64,000 nucleotides of DNA from Hofstenia miamia (GCA_004352715.1 SCFE01000071.1:1918772-1982771); one strand, 5' to 3'. Shown: positions 11,809-23,180, numbered from the stretch's first letter. Numbers and translations: made by a program. The notes: generated by a model from the letters alone, not told the origin.

Positions 11809-13619
11809 ACTTATCTTATTTGTTATCTTAGCGCATATATAAAATTATAAATATCACATTTTGTCGCTAGCCGAATTGCTACAATGTTTGTCAATTTACT
11901 GTTTAGATTGCGCAAAGAAAGGCACATAGTTTTGAAGCAGATGTTTGGTCTCTTGGTTGCATGCTATATACATTTATCATGGGGCGGCCTCCTTTCGATA
12001 CAGAAGGCCTAAAATCGACTCTAAATAAAGTAGTTAAAGCGGATTATGATATGCCTAGAACAGTAACTACCGAAGCTCGCGATTTAATTGCATCTCTTTT
12101 ACGCAAGCAACCTGCTGATCGTTTACGGCTTCATGAAATCTTAGAGCATCCATTTATGTTAGGAACTAAATTAACAAATGTGGAAGTGTCCGTAGATAGT
12201 GGCCATGCAACGATGACCACACTGTCTTCAGGAGATAAGCCAGTACTACCTCTAATGTTAACAAACCTCTCTTTAAACCAGAAGTCAGATAAAAATCTTC
12301 CTCCAATTCCGTTTTGCTCTAAATTACCCTCGTCTAAGGAGCCTACATCTTCAAGTGCAAGAACTGCAAGATCCAGATCACATTCAAGTGGCAGATCTGT
12401 AAACAGTTCATCTGCAAAGTTGGAAAGGTGTTCGAGCTCATCGCAAGTATTTGACCAGACTCCTTTTTTTCAACAGACAGAGAAGAAGGATTCCCGGTCA
12501 ACAGTTAAGCTCTCAAGATCAGTTTCTCTAGAACGTAATAAGGAAAATGAAGTTCATAAAAAGCCTAAAAAGGATTCGTCACTGTGCATGTTAACACCTC
12601 CACTTGATGCCAGTCGATTAAAGCCAATTAAGCAAAGTACAAATGTTACCATATCAATTCATGAGGATGGCTTTGTTCATTTTGAATATGCTAAAACCAC
12701 TAGGGATAATGAGCGTGTTTTAGAAGGCATCAGGATATCTCCAGATGGAATGACCATAGCTATTTATAATCCTAAGACTGGAGTGGATGTTAAGTCTTAC
12801 ACATATCATAATTTGCCATCGAAATTTTGGAAGAGATATCAATATGTCGCAAAGTTCGTTCAAGTTGTTCGATCCAGGACTCCTAAGGTCACACTTAATA
12901 CTAGTGATTCTAGATGTGTGATGATGGAAAATTATCCTCAACCAGATTTCGAAGTTAATTTTTATTCAGGGTGTAAAGTTCATCGCGCGAAAGAAGCTAT
13001 CAAAATTATTGATTCGGCTGGTAAGACACATAGTTTTCCTATTGATGTCGACGAAAATTCCCTTCCTATTGGTGAAATTCAAGCTCTCTTTAGCAGAGCT
13101 TCAAAGCTTCATAAAAGATGTGAAGCTATTGAATTGTCTATGAAGAAATTGGAAGAGGAAGACTTAGATTCTAGCTGCAGTTATTTTCCTGTTACAATAG
13201 GTAGTAAAACATTAAATCCGTCATACAACGATAAAAATGTTACTCCAAGTCGTCCTCCGACAGAATATAACACGCCTGATTTTTCAATATCTTCCAAATA
13301 TACCGAATCTCATATGTCATCAGCTACTACCACACGAGCCACTAGTCGGATAGATAGTCCAGAGAAAAATTGTAATTCAACAATATACAAGTCTATAAAC
13401 ATTCATTCCGTAGGAAGAGCTGCACAGCATCTTGATGGTAGGGTTATTATAAATTTCAATGATTCATCCTCTATGACAATAGACGGTTCTTCAGATCTAT
13501 TTGATTACACAGCTACTTCAGGTGTCTCTTCAACCTACAGATACTCTAGCCGTCTTCCATCGGATGTTAAAGATAAACTCTGCTATCTACCTCAATTTAT
13601 TAATGCTCTATCAGCTTAG
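10413..13619 (+). CDS. PLK4: Polo-like kinase 4 (centriole duplication kinase), three exons
   Basis: Exons are 10413-10646, 11450-11764 and 11907-13619, all joined in phase 0 with GT-AG introns, giving 753 residues. This is close to fly SAK and shorter than vertebrate PLK4. The kinase domain spans residues 10-264: glycine loop GKGGFANV, Lys39, [11 protein letters not shown] with Asp138, DFG Asp156, and activation-loop Thr172 before [11 protein letters not shown] beta-TrCP/Slimb-type degron, DSGHAT, lies at 280-285. A Ser-rich linker follows, then the paired cryptic polo boxes (about 425-595) and the C-terminal polo box (about 684-753, [18 protein letters not shown]). PLK4 starts centriole assembly and limits its own level by trans-autophosphorylation of the degron. 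The start codon was chosen because it opens directly into the family's N-terminus. No break is seen, so the gene looks functional. Confidence 0.97.
10647..11449 (+). other. PLK4 intron 1
   Basis: 803 bp, donor gtgtgc after a GAG codon and acceptor aacatttag, phase 0. AT-rich with no other gene. Splicing here restores the kinase strand [11 protein letters not shown] directly after FHYFE. Confidence 0.93.
11765..11906 (+). other. PLK4 intron 2 with a TA microsatellite
   Basis: 142 bp, donor gtaaga and acceptor ctgtttag, phase 0. It contains a (TA)n run at about 11782-11808. Splicing joins [10 protein letters not shown] to IAQRKAH, the expected kinase order. Confidence 0.93.
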
Positions 13620-14552
13620 CTGAGAAGTGCCCTTTTAGTCTCAGTTTATAGATTTTTAATTACAGAGTAATTTTATATTGTAAATATTTTTAGTATTTTG
13701 TAAATGTGTTTTAGTTGTCCTAAATTGGACAACATTTGTTTAAAATTCAAAGTTTTGCTAATATAAATACTATCTGCGGCTGTTTGGCGTTTGGGAACTG
13801 AAACTTTTCGGTTGCAGTCTCAAATTATTGACAAAAATTGTAATAGGTGTTTTGTGATCTATATCTCGGACAACTTTAATAGTATTTTGTTGAAATTATC
13901 TTAGATAAAAAATTATGATTTGTGAAAGTAGTATATTTTTAAATATCCTGAATATCGATAAAAGGCATAATTTTCAGAAAACTTAAGCACAGTGCAATCC
14001 GCGGCAATTACAATATTTAATAGTTATAAATCTCTTTGATTTTGCACTCTTTAAGTTGATTATTACCAATTAGAAACTGGTAATTTATATAGTAGCGTCT
14101 TAAAATTTATAAGAATGTACAAATGCAGGCAATAAAATAGGAATAAAATTAAAAGTTTACAAGAACGAGATGTTGTGTAATCACTATTGTGGAATTTCTA
14201 TCATAGCCATGATTTATCGGAGCTTTACTTTTACCTGAGGAAAAGTTTAATGTTATTTGTAGTAGCATTTTCAATGTTCGTTATATATTTAGGCAATGAA
14301 TTCCAAGTTCAAATAACTATCTTAATAATCTGCGCATAGAAGTCATAGTATGAGGTGGCAAGTTCTTAAAAAGTTTTAAAAATGCCAACATATTGTTTAA
14401 CATGAGCAGCTTTATTCTTGGAAAAGGATTAATTTGGAAATGTAATGCCTAGTTCTGGACGAACTTTTCTTTGAAACATTCAGTGTCATCTTAATAAAAT
14501 TTCAAGTTGCTTGTCAAAAGCCTCTTCTAGATCAGGAAATACTATAATCGCA
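13620..14552 (+). other. PLK4 3' region with candidate poly(A) signals
   Basis: AT-rich non-coding sequence after the TAG. AATAAA occurs at about 14131 and again at about 14142, plausible polyadenylation signals giving a 3' UTR of roughly 0.5 kb. Nothing coding is seen up to 14552. Confidence 0.45.
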
Positions 14553-14790
14553 TCATTTTGGTGACTTTATAATCGCATAAGCTGGTAATTGCAATTCCAT
14601 CATTAACATATTACTGATACCTATAGCAAATTCTTTATTCAAAAGTACTCCTAGGTACTTGAAATTGTTTACAGTCGGAACCTTTGCATTATTGGGATTA
14701 AGAGTCAATGCTGAAAATTTAGGAGGCAAAGATATCTGCATTTTCATGAGGTGAATTTCAACAGATAATTAGAATCTCTTGAAATATCCC
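14553..14790 (-). pseudogene. Small LINE reverse transcriptase relic
   Basis: A short open frame contains NNFKYLGVLLN, which resembles the (F/Y)KYLG(V/I)xxD block that follows the catalytic domain of LINE reverse transcriptases, preceded by MKMQISLP. No other RT motif survives. It is a fragment in old, AT-rich DNA, and the exact borders are not visible. Confidence 0.45.
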
Positions 14791-15786
14791 ATCAAATGAA
14801 TCCCCCTGGAAATACCGTACAACAAATAAATTTATTCTAATCTAACTATTACTCTCATCATTTATAGTAGAAAACATGCTTTATAACTCTTTAGTTCTAG
14901 GCAATTTCCAAAGACTTCTCCATTTAAGAAAAGCAATCAAATTTAAATATGTGCACAATTTCCCTACTGTTGTCGTTTCCTGTTTGTACATGTTATGGCA
15001 AAGTTGTTAAAAAATTACAAGAGATATCGTATTTAATACGATTTGCTGTGTGCAAAACACTCCTGTATCATTGCTACAATTAATCGTTTTATGAGAGCTC
15101 GCGGATTATTAAAAATTGCACTCGGTTCGGTTTTTATTCCCGAGAGTCATCTCCGACCGTTTCGCGGTTTCACTCATTTCACTTTAAAAAAACCTTCTCA
15201 TTTTTATAATCTGTAATTAAAAATTACTATTTAAACAGAATGAGATCTAGCATTGACGTAGTTCCTCTGATTAAAATAGTTTGACTCATTTTATTGAGTC
15301 GAAAACAAAATATTCTTTCCCAGTATATAAACTCGTCATTTTATTAACAATTTTTTCAAAAAGATCAAACCAAAAATTTGAAAGAGTATTGAGTTGAAGT
15401 TTAAGTGTCATCTGTGAAAATAGTAACGAAAAACAACAAATAATCTTTTTCATTAGACTATTTTTAGAAACAAGTCATTTTAAATATTTTTCAAAATTTA
15501 ATAGAACGAAAAACGTTTGTTCAAATACATTATTGCAATTCAAGTGTTATAGAAAAAAATGAAAAGTAATTGTATTGATACAAAATTATAATTACAATCA
15601 TTCAATTATTTAGTTACTATTATCACTAAATTTATAAAATAAATCATGGATACAAAAATATTCGACTCATATACTTTTTAAAATGAATAAGAAAAATTTT
15701 CCACAAATTATTACACAATTAACTTAATACGATTTACAGCATTCTTCATTTCGATCTAGTGATGAGGATCTAGAGCTCTTGCTAAC
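14791..15786. other. Non-coding AT-rich DNA
   Basis: No supported gene. A short CG-containing patch at about 15100-15175 is the only change in composition. Confidence 0.5.
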
Positions 15787-16160
15787 ATCCTATTATCATT
15801 GCCTCGCATTACGCAATTGAGAGACTTTAAAAATCTAAAGGGAGCAGTAGTGATTCAGCAAAGAGGGCCAGATTCCGAAAAGTCTTAATTGAGGTAGCTG
15901 AGAAGCCCCCTGGTGTTTCTAAGACCAACAGCACAGACTTATAACCTTCAGATTCAGAATTATTAAAGTGTTTGCGATCTTCAGCTACTTCTAGAGACCA
16001 GCCTGCTTTGGATACCGCATTTGAAGTGGTTTGAAATTTGTACGAGATGACAGTCAATTCTAGTACAGGTGGCTTGCCTGCAGACCAAACAGGAATGAAA
16101 ACATCTCCAAGTTTAGATCGAGTCCCATTAATTAGATTACTTTGCTCTTTGACAGGAGAT
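15787..16160 (-). pseudogene. C-terminal relic of a YLDDG-family reverse transcriptase
   Basis: Read from about 16160 downward, one open frame shows KLGDVFIPVWSAGKPP, LELTVIS, AGWSLEVAEDRKH and then a degraded LVLETPGGF. These blocks belong to the C-terminal region of a family of reverse transcriptases whose core carries QQGDPL and YLDDG. The same region is seen in better order at 29586-29774. The typical final block is shifted and incomplete here, and no polymerase core is present, so this is an isolated 3' remnant. Confidence 0.6.
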
Positions 16161-17144
16161 AAAAAAATTCACTTAAGTATTTTTACTTTTTTGTAATTTA
16201 CGAATATTTAAATAAATAGTTATCAAAAAGTGTATTGCGTTTTTCAAGATTGCCATGGGATTTGGGTTAAAATGTTGTAGCTAGCCTCACTAATTACTGT
16301 TAAATATAGGTTAAAATTTCAAAACTTAGTTTCAATAGTAATTGCTGCTGCTTTATTTAATAAAAATACATTTTGAGCAAAAAATGAATTGATTTGATTT
16401 TAACAGTCAGTATAATCCAAATTTGGAATGATTTTTGAAAATTTTTTGAAATAGTCTTTTTGTGAATTTTTTAACATTTCCACAACTTTTATACATTTTT
16501 GTAATATGATGAATATGTATAAATTGTTTTATAATGGACATCGAAGTTATTGACAGATTGACTGAGTCTACTCTTATGAGTAGTTTTCATATATTCTAAG
16601 TATGTGCTTCTTAATTACTATGCAGTGTTTTTGAATGGTCACATTGCATTGTATATGTATCACACGGCAGTGTAGCAGGCCAGCTTTAGCAATGCAGTTT
16701 TTTCCTGTTGTATTGCAGTAGTATATATTTTGAAACAACATGCTATTTTTCAAATGCCGTTATTTTTGTTTTTCAACACAGAATGGTAGACATACTTTCT
16801 GATTTGATTATAGTACACACTACACATGTTTTGTTCATTTTAATTTTTTTATGCGTTTACGATGCTAAAGTTTCAAAACAATACCAAGCTAGAACATTAG
16901 TACATTGAATTTTAGTTAATAAGGAAATGCTTCTGTGCATGTAAAGTCATATTTTAATTAAAAAATGTGATTTTTGGATTTTTGCCAGTTAAATATCACC
17001 AAAATTCCGAGTGTAAATTTTTGATATAAAATGCGAAAAATAGCATACCAGGTCCCCATTAACATTAAATTTAAATTCAATTTCGATTGACTGTAATAAT
17101 TGGTTGAAATTCACTACAATGAGGAATCTGCCATAAATAACTGA
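16161..17144. other. Non-coding AT-rich DNA
   Basis: No supported gene. Stops are frequent in all frames and there is no clear repeat structure. Confidence 0.5.
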
Positions 17145-19538
17145 TTTTAAGATAAGATAAGATAAGACAATCTCTATTAAGAGAAGGTAAAGCAATTAAT
17201 ACAAACTGATGGCTTCTCAAAATAGCGTCATTAAAAAAAAACAAAATCATACTATTTACAAACCTATACATTGCTAAGAAGGCTAAGAATAAGTCTACAT
17301 TCTAGTAATTGTGTAATTGCTATTATAGAATTTGTACCCTGTCCAAGATCTTCCTGAGATGAATTTTTGCTTAAGAATAAATCTTTTCACACTATTTCGG
17401 AATTCTTTCAGTTTTGTAATATGCTTAATTTCGTTAGGTAGATTATTCCATTGCCTTGTGGCTACGTTTAAAAATGAATTTTCTTTGACTTTACGTCTGA
17501 ACCTAGTGACAACATATTTCTTAGACCGTCTATTGAAAGTTTTCTTGAATTCAGGGAGATTTATCTTATCATAAGGCGGAATTTCGTTAGCAGCTTTGAA
17601 AAATAATGTAGCAATATTGATTTGTATTAATTGTTGAGGAGAAGGACACGTTTCCAAAATATAATTTTTGGTGTTACTAGAATTTCTTTTGCAAACATTT
17701 AAAGCCCATTTATATTGCAGCTGAAGTTTATTTATCAATGATGTGCTCAAATTTGAAAATAGTACACTCCCGTAATTTAGGTGGCTCATAACAAATGCGT
17801 GGAATAGCTGAATTATTGCATGAGGAGGTAATAGGTCAGCAACCTGAGAAATAGTTCTTATGCCAGCAGCAATTTTTTTCTGTGTAGATTTAATGTGCTC
17901 GGAAAAAGAAAGTTTTGAGTCAATTATTATTCCTAAATATTTGAAAGTATCACTTGTAGAAATAATTGCATTTTTTATAGTCAAATTTTTATTTGTATGC
18001 AAGTTATTGTTGAAAAAGGGGTTCATTATACAAAATTGCGTTTTCTCGGCATTAATGCGTAATTTGTGCATAGCGAAATAATGGCTTAGTGACTGGCAGT
18101 TGGATTCCACTTTTTTTATTGCAACATCTAATGACTTGTTGGCGGAAAATATACAGGTATCGTCTGCATATTGTATAAGATTGCAATTAGTATAAAAGTC
18201 CATATCATTGACATAGATATTAAACAGAAGAGGTCCAAGAATGGTTCCTTGCGGAACACCTTTTTCAATATACAGCCAGTCTGAAAGTACTGAGTTGATT
18301 TTAACTCGTTGTTTCCTATTACTTAAGAAACTCGCAATTAAACTAGTACTATCGAGGGAGAATCCCATACGTTTTAGTTTTTTTATTAGTATGTCATGGT
18401 CGATTGAATCAAATGCCTTAGAGAGATCTAAGCATGCAATAGCAACATATTGTTGATCATCCAATGAATTTCGCCAGTTCTCTGTTGCCTGGATAAGTGC
18501 ATCATTCGTTGAAAAACTTTTTCTAAATCCAAATTGGTTTGCAGAGAGCCGATTATGTTTTTTAATATGCTCGAACATTTGACTGAATATTAGTCTTTCA
18601 AAAACTTTACTTATTGGGGTCGTGATTGAAATAGGCCTATAATTTAGTGGGCATGTTTCATCATTTTTTTTGAAAAGGGGAGAAACATGTGTTTTTTTTA
18701 AGCTGTGTGGGTATTTTTTGTATTTAATGCATTCAAAAAATGTAGTTAAGAGGAAAATATTAATTAAGTGTGCGATTTCCTTAAGTATCCATGTGGGAAT
18801 ATTTGACGGCCCACTGGATTTGCCGGATTTTAATTTATTTAAGGCTTTGAGCATTTCATAACTAGTCGTAAATCTAAAGGTAAAATCGTGTGCATAAAGC
18901 TTTTCATTTTCAATATATTTTACATTATCCCCAGAATAGTTGCCCAAATTTACGAATGATTTGTTTAAAATATTGGAGATGTGATAAGGATCCTTCTGCA
19001 ATTTGCCATAGTCGTCTGTTATAGCTATGATCTTATTGGTGACCCGTTTATTGCGATTTGTCAGATTATGAATAAAACTCCATTTAGATTTTTGGGATAG
19101 CATTCCATTATATTCTTTTTTTATGTACGTATTATAGGCCTTACGATTTGCTATGTTACAGATGTTTCTAGCTCTCTTGTAGCGGTTAAAATTTCCTTCA
19201 CATTGGTTATTTAAGAAATTTTTATATGCTTGATTTTTCGCGCGAATGAGTGTTTTACAGTCGTCGAATCCACTCCTTTTAGAATTTTTTGAGTTATCTT
19301 TTGCTTTAGAGTTATTAGGATTTAATAAAACACGTTGTACAGGGCAATATAAGTTGGCATAATATTCAAGAATTTTTAAAAGCTTACTCATCATTGCATT
19401 GGGTTCGGTTGCTGTATAAACACATTGCCAGTTCTGATTTGAAAGTGCTAATTTTAGTTTATTTAGATTATCATTATTTTGAATACGGGTTGTAATCCAT
19501 ATTTTCGATGTGTTTTCACTAGTCTTAGGTACACATCA
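17145..19538 (-). mobile_element. LINE family A: long ORF2 reverse transcriptase and 3' tail
   Basis: An open frame runs from just below a TGA at 19538-19536 down to the stop at 17295, about 746 codons with the first Met-Met at 19394. It holds the linker before the RT and then the RT itself: NYRPISITTPISKVFERL, QFGFRKSFST, LDLSKAFDSIDHD, GVPQGTILGPLLF, catalytic YADDTCIF and FKYLGIIIDSKLSF, then a thumb and C-terminal region. The 3' end on the minus strand finishes with a TCTTA/TATCT tandem tail (plus strand about 17148-17167). Only the end of the preceding region is present: the endonuclease is missing and the frame abuts an ORF1 fragment. The long intact frame suggests recent activity, although this copy is 5'-deleted. 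Confidence 0.9.
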
Positions 19539-19756
19539 GGATGGGACTGGGTTGTGATTTCGGCGAGTGATTTGTCTCTTTCTTCGTCAGCAATGAATTT
19601 CCTTAGTAATTCATGAATAAGGAGTAGTTCGGACTTATCAAGTTGTAGAAAGGGGGCAACAAGTTCGCTGTGATTTGCGGAAGGCGATAGTGAGGAATTC
19701 GTAAATGTTTTGAGAAAGGAGCACGCGTGAGCATCGACTGCTCTGTGAGAAATCAT
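19539..19756 (-). pseudogene. LINE family A ORF1 N-terminal fragment
   Basis: Begins at the gap with MISHRAVDAHACSFLK and follows the ORF1 copy at 22162-21957 almost exactly for about 72 residues (through TTQSHPDV). It then switches to sequence that continues out of frame into ORF2. The ORF1 C-terminal half and the ORF2 endonuclease are missing, so the copy has an internal deletion or was assembled from two ends of one element. Confidence 0.7.
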
Positions 19757-20400
19757 NNNNNNNNNNNNNNNNNNNNNNNNNNNNNNNNNNNNNNNNNNNN
19801 NNNNNNNNNNNNNNNNNNNNNNNNNNNNNNNNNNNNNNNNNNNNNNNNNNNNNNNNNNNNNNNNNNNNNNNNNNNNNNNNNNNNNNNNNNNNNNNNNNNN
19901 NNNNNNNNNNNNNNNNNNNNNNNNNNNNNNNNNNNNNNNNNNNNNNNNNNNNNNNNNNNNNNNNNNNNNNNNNNNNNNNNNNNNNNNNNNNNNNNNNNNN
20001 NNNNNNNNNNNNNNNNNNNNNNNNNNNNNNNNNNNNNNNNNNNNNNNNNNNNNNNNNNNNNNNNNNNNNNNNNNNNNNNNNNNNNNNNNNNNNNNNNNNN
20101 NNNNNNNNNNNNNNNNNNNNNNNNNNNNNNNNNNNNNNNNNNNNNNNNNNNNNNNNNNNNNNNNNNNNNNNNNNNNNNNNNNNNNNNNNNNNNNNNNNNN
20201 NNNNNNNNNNNNNNNNNNNNNNNNNNNNNNNNNNNNNNNNNNNNNNNNNNNNNNNNNNNNNNNNNNNNNNNNNNNNNNNNNNNNNNNNNNNNNNNNNNNN
20301 NNNNNNNNNNNNNNNNNNNNNNNNNNNNNNNNNNNNNNNNNNNNNNNNNNNNNNNNNNNNNNNNNNNNNNNNNNNNNNNNNNNNNNNNNNNNNNNNNNNN
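19757..20400. other. Assembly gap, 644 Ns
   Basis: N-run between an ORF1 fragment of LINE family A and an unrelated RT island. No sequence can be read here. Confidence 1.
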
Positions 20401-20572
20401 TAGAGCAGTGAGTCACCTATGGTACATGGACGACCTGAAGATGTATGCTAGTTCAAGGAAGACGTTGCAGAAGCAAATGGAGACATTGGAGAATGCAAGC
20501 AGAGATTCTGGGTTGGAATTTGGATTAGGAAAGTGTGCGACAGTGACAATGACCAGAGGCAAGTGCATAGAC
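20401..20572 (+). pseudogene. R2/NeSL-like reverse transcriptase island between gaps
   Basis: A 172-bp contig, open throughout in one plus-strand frame. It reads SHLWYMDDLKMYASS, then a helix-rich stretch and GLEFGLGKCATVTM. The YMDDLK catalytic block followed by (M/L)EFGLxKCA is typical of RTs of the R2-type, site-specific LINE lineage and differs from the YADD families nearby. Its orientation opposes the flanking LINE. It lies between runs of 644 and 1000 Ns, so its placement is unsafe. Confidence 0.65.
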
Positions 20573-21572
20573 NNNNNNNNNNNNNNNNNNNNNNNNNNNN
20601 NNNNNNNNNNNNNNNNNNNNNNNNNNNNNNNNNNNNNNNNNNNNNNNNNNNNNNNNNNNNNNNNNNNNNNNNNNNNNNNNNNNNNNNNNNNNNNNNNNNN
20701 NNNNNNNNNNNNNNNNNNNNNNNNNNNNNNNNNNNNNNNNNNNNNNNNNNNNNNNNNNNNNNNNNNNNNNNNNNNNNNNNNNNNNNNNNNNNNNNNNNNN
20801 NNNNNNNNNNNNNNNNNNNNNNNNNNNNNNNNNNNNNNNNNNNNNNNNNNNNNNNNNNNNNNNNNNNNNNNNNNNNNNNNNNNNNNNNNNNNNNNNNNNN
20901 NNNNNNNNNNNNNNNNNNNNNNNNNNNNNNNNNNNNNNNNNNNNNNNNNNNNNNNNNNNNNNNNNNNNNNNNNNNNNNNNNNNNNNNNNNNNNNNNNNNN
21001 NNNNNNNNNNNNNNNNNNNNNNNNNNNNNNNNNNNNNNNNNNNNNNNNNNNNNNNNNNNNNNNNNNNNNNNNNNNNNNNNNNNNNNNNNNNNNNNNNNNN
21101 NNNNNNNNNNNNNNNNNNNNNNNNNNNNNNNNNNNNNNNNNNNNNNNNNNNNNNNNNNNNNNNNNNNNNNNNNNNNNNNNNNNNNNNNNNNNNNNNNNNN
21201 NNNNNNNNNNNNNNNNNNNNNNNNNNNNNNNNNNNNNNNNNNNNNNNNNNNNNNNNNNNNNNNNNNNNNNNNNNNNNNNNNNNNNNNNNNNNNNNNNNNN
21301 NNNNNNNNNNNNNNNNNNNNNNNNNNNNNNNNNNNNNNNNNNNNNNNNNNNNNNNNNNNNNNNNNNNNNNNNNNNNNNNNNNNNNNNNNNNNNNNNNNNN
21401 NNNNNNNNNNNNNNNNNNNNNNNNNNNNNNNNNNNNNNNNNNNNNNNNNNNNNNNNNNNNNNNNNNNNNNNNNNNNNNNNNNNNNNNNNNNNNNNNNNNN
21501 NNNNNNNNNNNNNNNNNNNNNNNNNNNNNNNNNNNNNNNNNNNNNNNNNNNNNNNNNNNNNNNNNNNNNNNN
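20573..21572. other. Assembly gap, 1000 Ns
   Basis: An exact 1000-N placeholder inside the family A ORF1 region. Confidence 1.
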
Positions 21573-22162
21573 GAATTTTTTTGACGAACGTTTCTTTCGG
21601 GTACTGCTTAATAACGCGTGTGAGTTCCTCAATTGTAGCCCCTGAGTAAGAATGGACAGTGACTTTATGATTATTGATGAGGTGGTTAGCTCTAAGGTTT
21701 CTATACATTGACGATCCTAAGATTAAGAAGTCGGTGTGAGGCTTAATAGTTAATGGCTTGAGGTTTCTGGTAACACGATCTAGTTGTGGAGCTTGTGATG
21801 TGACGGCGTTATTAACATCAGGATGGGACTGGGTTNGATCCTAAGATTAAGAAGTCGGTGTGAGGCTTAATAGTTAGTGGCTTGAGGTTTCTGGTAACAC
21901 GATCTAATTGTGGAGCTTGTGATGTGACGGCGTTATTAACATCAGGATGGGACTGGGTTGTGATGTCGGCGAGTGATTTGTCTCTTTCTTCGTCAGCAAT
22001 GAATTTCCTTAGTAATTCATGAATAAGGAGTAGTTCGGACTTATCAAGTTGTAGAAAGGGGGCAACAAGTTCGCTGTGATTTGCGGAAGGCGATAGTGAG
22101 GAATTCGTAAATGTTTTGAGAAAGGAGCACGCGTGAGCATCGACTGCTCTGTGAGAAATCAT
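21573..22162 (-). mobile_element. LINE family A ORF1 with an SGNH/esterase-like domain, truncated by a gap
   Basis: Starts at the ATG at 22162-22160 (MISHRAVDAHACSF) and continues past a helical region to DFLILG, SSMYRNL, then VTVHSYSGATIEELTRVI before running into the gap. LGSSxxRNL plus SGATIEEL resemble the first blocks of the SGNH-hydrolase (esterase) domain found in ORF1 of CR1/L2-type LINEs; the usual Gly-Asp-Ser reads Gly-Ser-Ser here. The catalytic Asp-His block would lie inside the gap. A single N at 21836 joins two copies of the same 122 bases (21714-21835 and 21837-21958), which breaks the frame artificially. Confidence 0.65.
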
Positions 22163-22620
22163 GTAATGGTAAAAGTGTTATATAATTTTTAATGTTCTGG
22201 AACCAGGTCAAAACCAATTGTAGCAGTAAACCAGATAAACTCATCCCGCGCCATGTGCACAACGCGCTGCTTTTGTTGAATATGTTTGAGCTTGCAATTA
22301 CAGAAGATTCATGAATGCTAAACAAACGCTGGAGAGCATGAGTATATTAGGTGCTGCTTGCGACCGGCGGGGAGCATAGTTTATTAGTCAGTCTTAATAG
22401 TAACTGGTTACGATTAGGTGGCATATGTGGTCATTAACTATAAGTTCATGTACATAAACTGTATTTCAACAACAACAACATATATTTAAGTTCTCATGTA
22501 CATATACATGTATTAAGTTTACAAACTTATTAAAAACATAAATAATGCAACTTTCTTCATATGAGCTTAGTTATATCAGTAAATGTTTGTTTCTTGGTTA
22601 AGTTTATAAATTACATATAA
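22163..22620 (-). other. Probable 5' region of LINE family A and adjacent DNA
   Basis: Sequence upstream of the ORF1 start. The part up to about 22370 is less AT-rich and contains CG dinucleotides, unlike the DNA beyond it, and is probably the element's 5' UTR. No border signal is visible. Past 22400 the sequence is plain AT-rich DNA leading to the 3' end of LINE family B. Confidence 0.4.
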
Positions 22621-23179
22621 CTTAATAAATATTTTTACTTATTGTTCTTGAGTTGCACATCTTATTCTATAATTAGTCAAATAATTGATATTTTGTTGTG
22701 TAATCATGTTTTTCAACTTCTTCTTAAATATTGTAAAATTTTTTTCACTTCTTGTACTGTAATCCAGTTTGTTCCATAGTGATATTGAATAATTTAGGAA
22801 TCCTTTCTTCATTACTTTTCTATTATACTTAGTTTTACCAAATGTAATTGTTCTTTGATTTAAATTAGAAATGTTCGATTTTCTTTTCCAAAATATCGAT
22901 AAACATCTAATATTTTGAAGAGCTTCTAATGATCTTAGATGATATTTACACATTATTTCTTTTTTATTTTTGTTGCTAATTATGTTTATTCCCCATTTAA
23001 ATACTTTCTCTAATTTCGATTTTACCTTTTTATTTAATTTCGTTAATAAAAAAGATGAGTAAAAGAAATGGGATAAAACAAGTGATCGAAAGAGTATTAC
23101 CTTCTATTCTATTATATGATGTTTGCAAAATTCAATTTATTATCAATTACTACTCCCAAATATTTCATTTTTGGTGATT
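22621..23179 (-). mobile_element. LINE family B 3' fragment
   Basis: Just below the N at 23180 a frame shows SPKMKYLGVVIDNKLNF, the block after the RT catalytic domain. After a break, a C-terminal region follows (KVFKWGINII, then SISLWNKLDY) to a stop at about 22639. It is very AT-rich and differs from family A. The matching N-terminal RT half lies at 24197-24890 on the same strand. The two halves are separated by a piece of family A and a gap. At least one frameshift or stop is present near 23115. Confidence 0.65.
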
Positions 23180-23180
23180 N

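Noticed and set aside
19727-21708. Long open frames spanning the N-runs
   Set aside because: Most of their length is Ns. Only the short flanking parts carry information and these were annotated separately.
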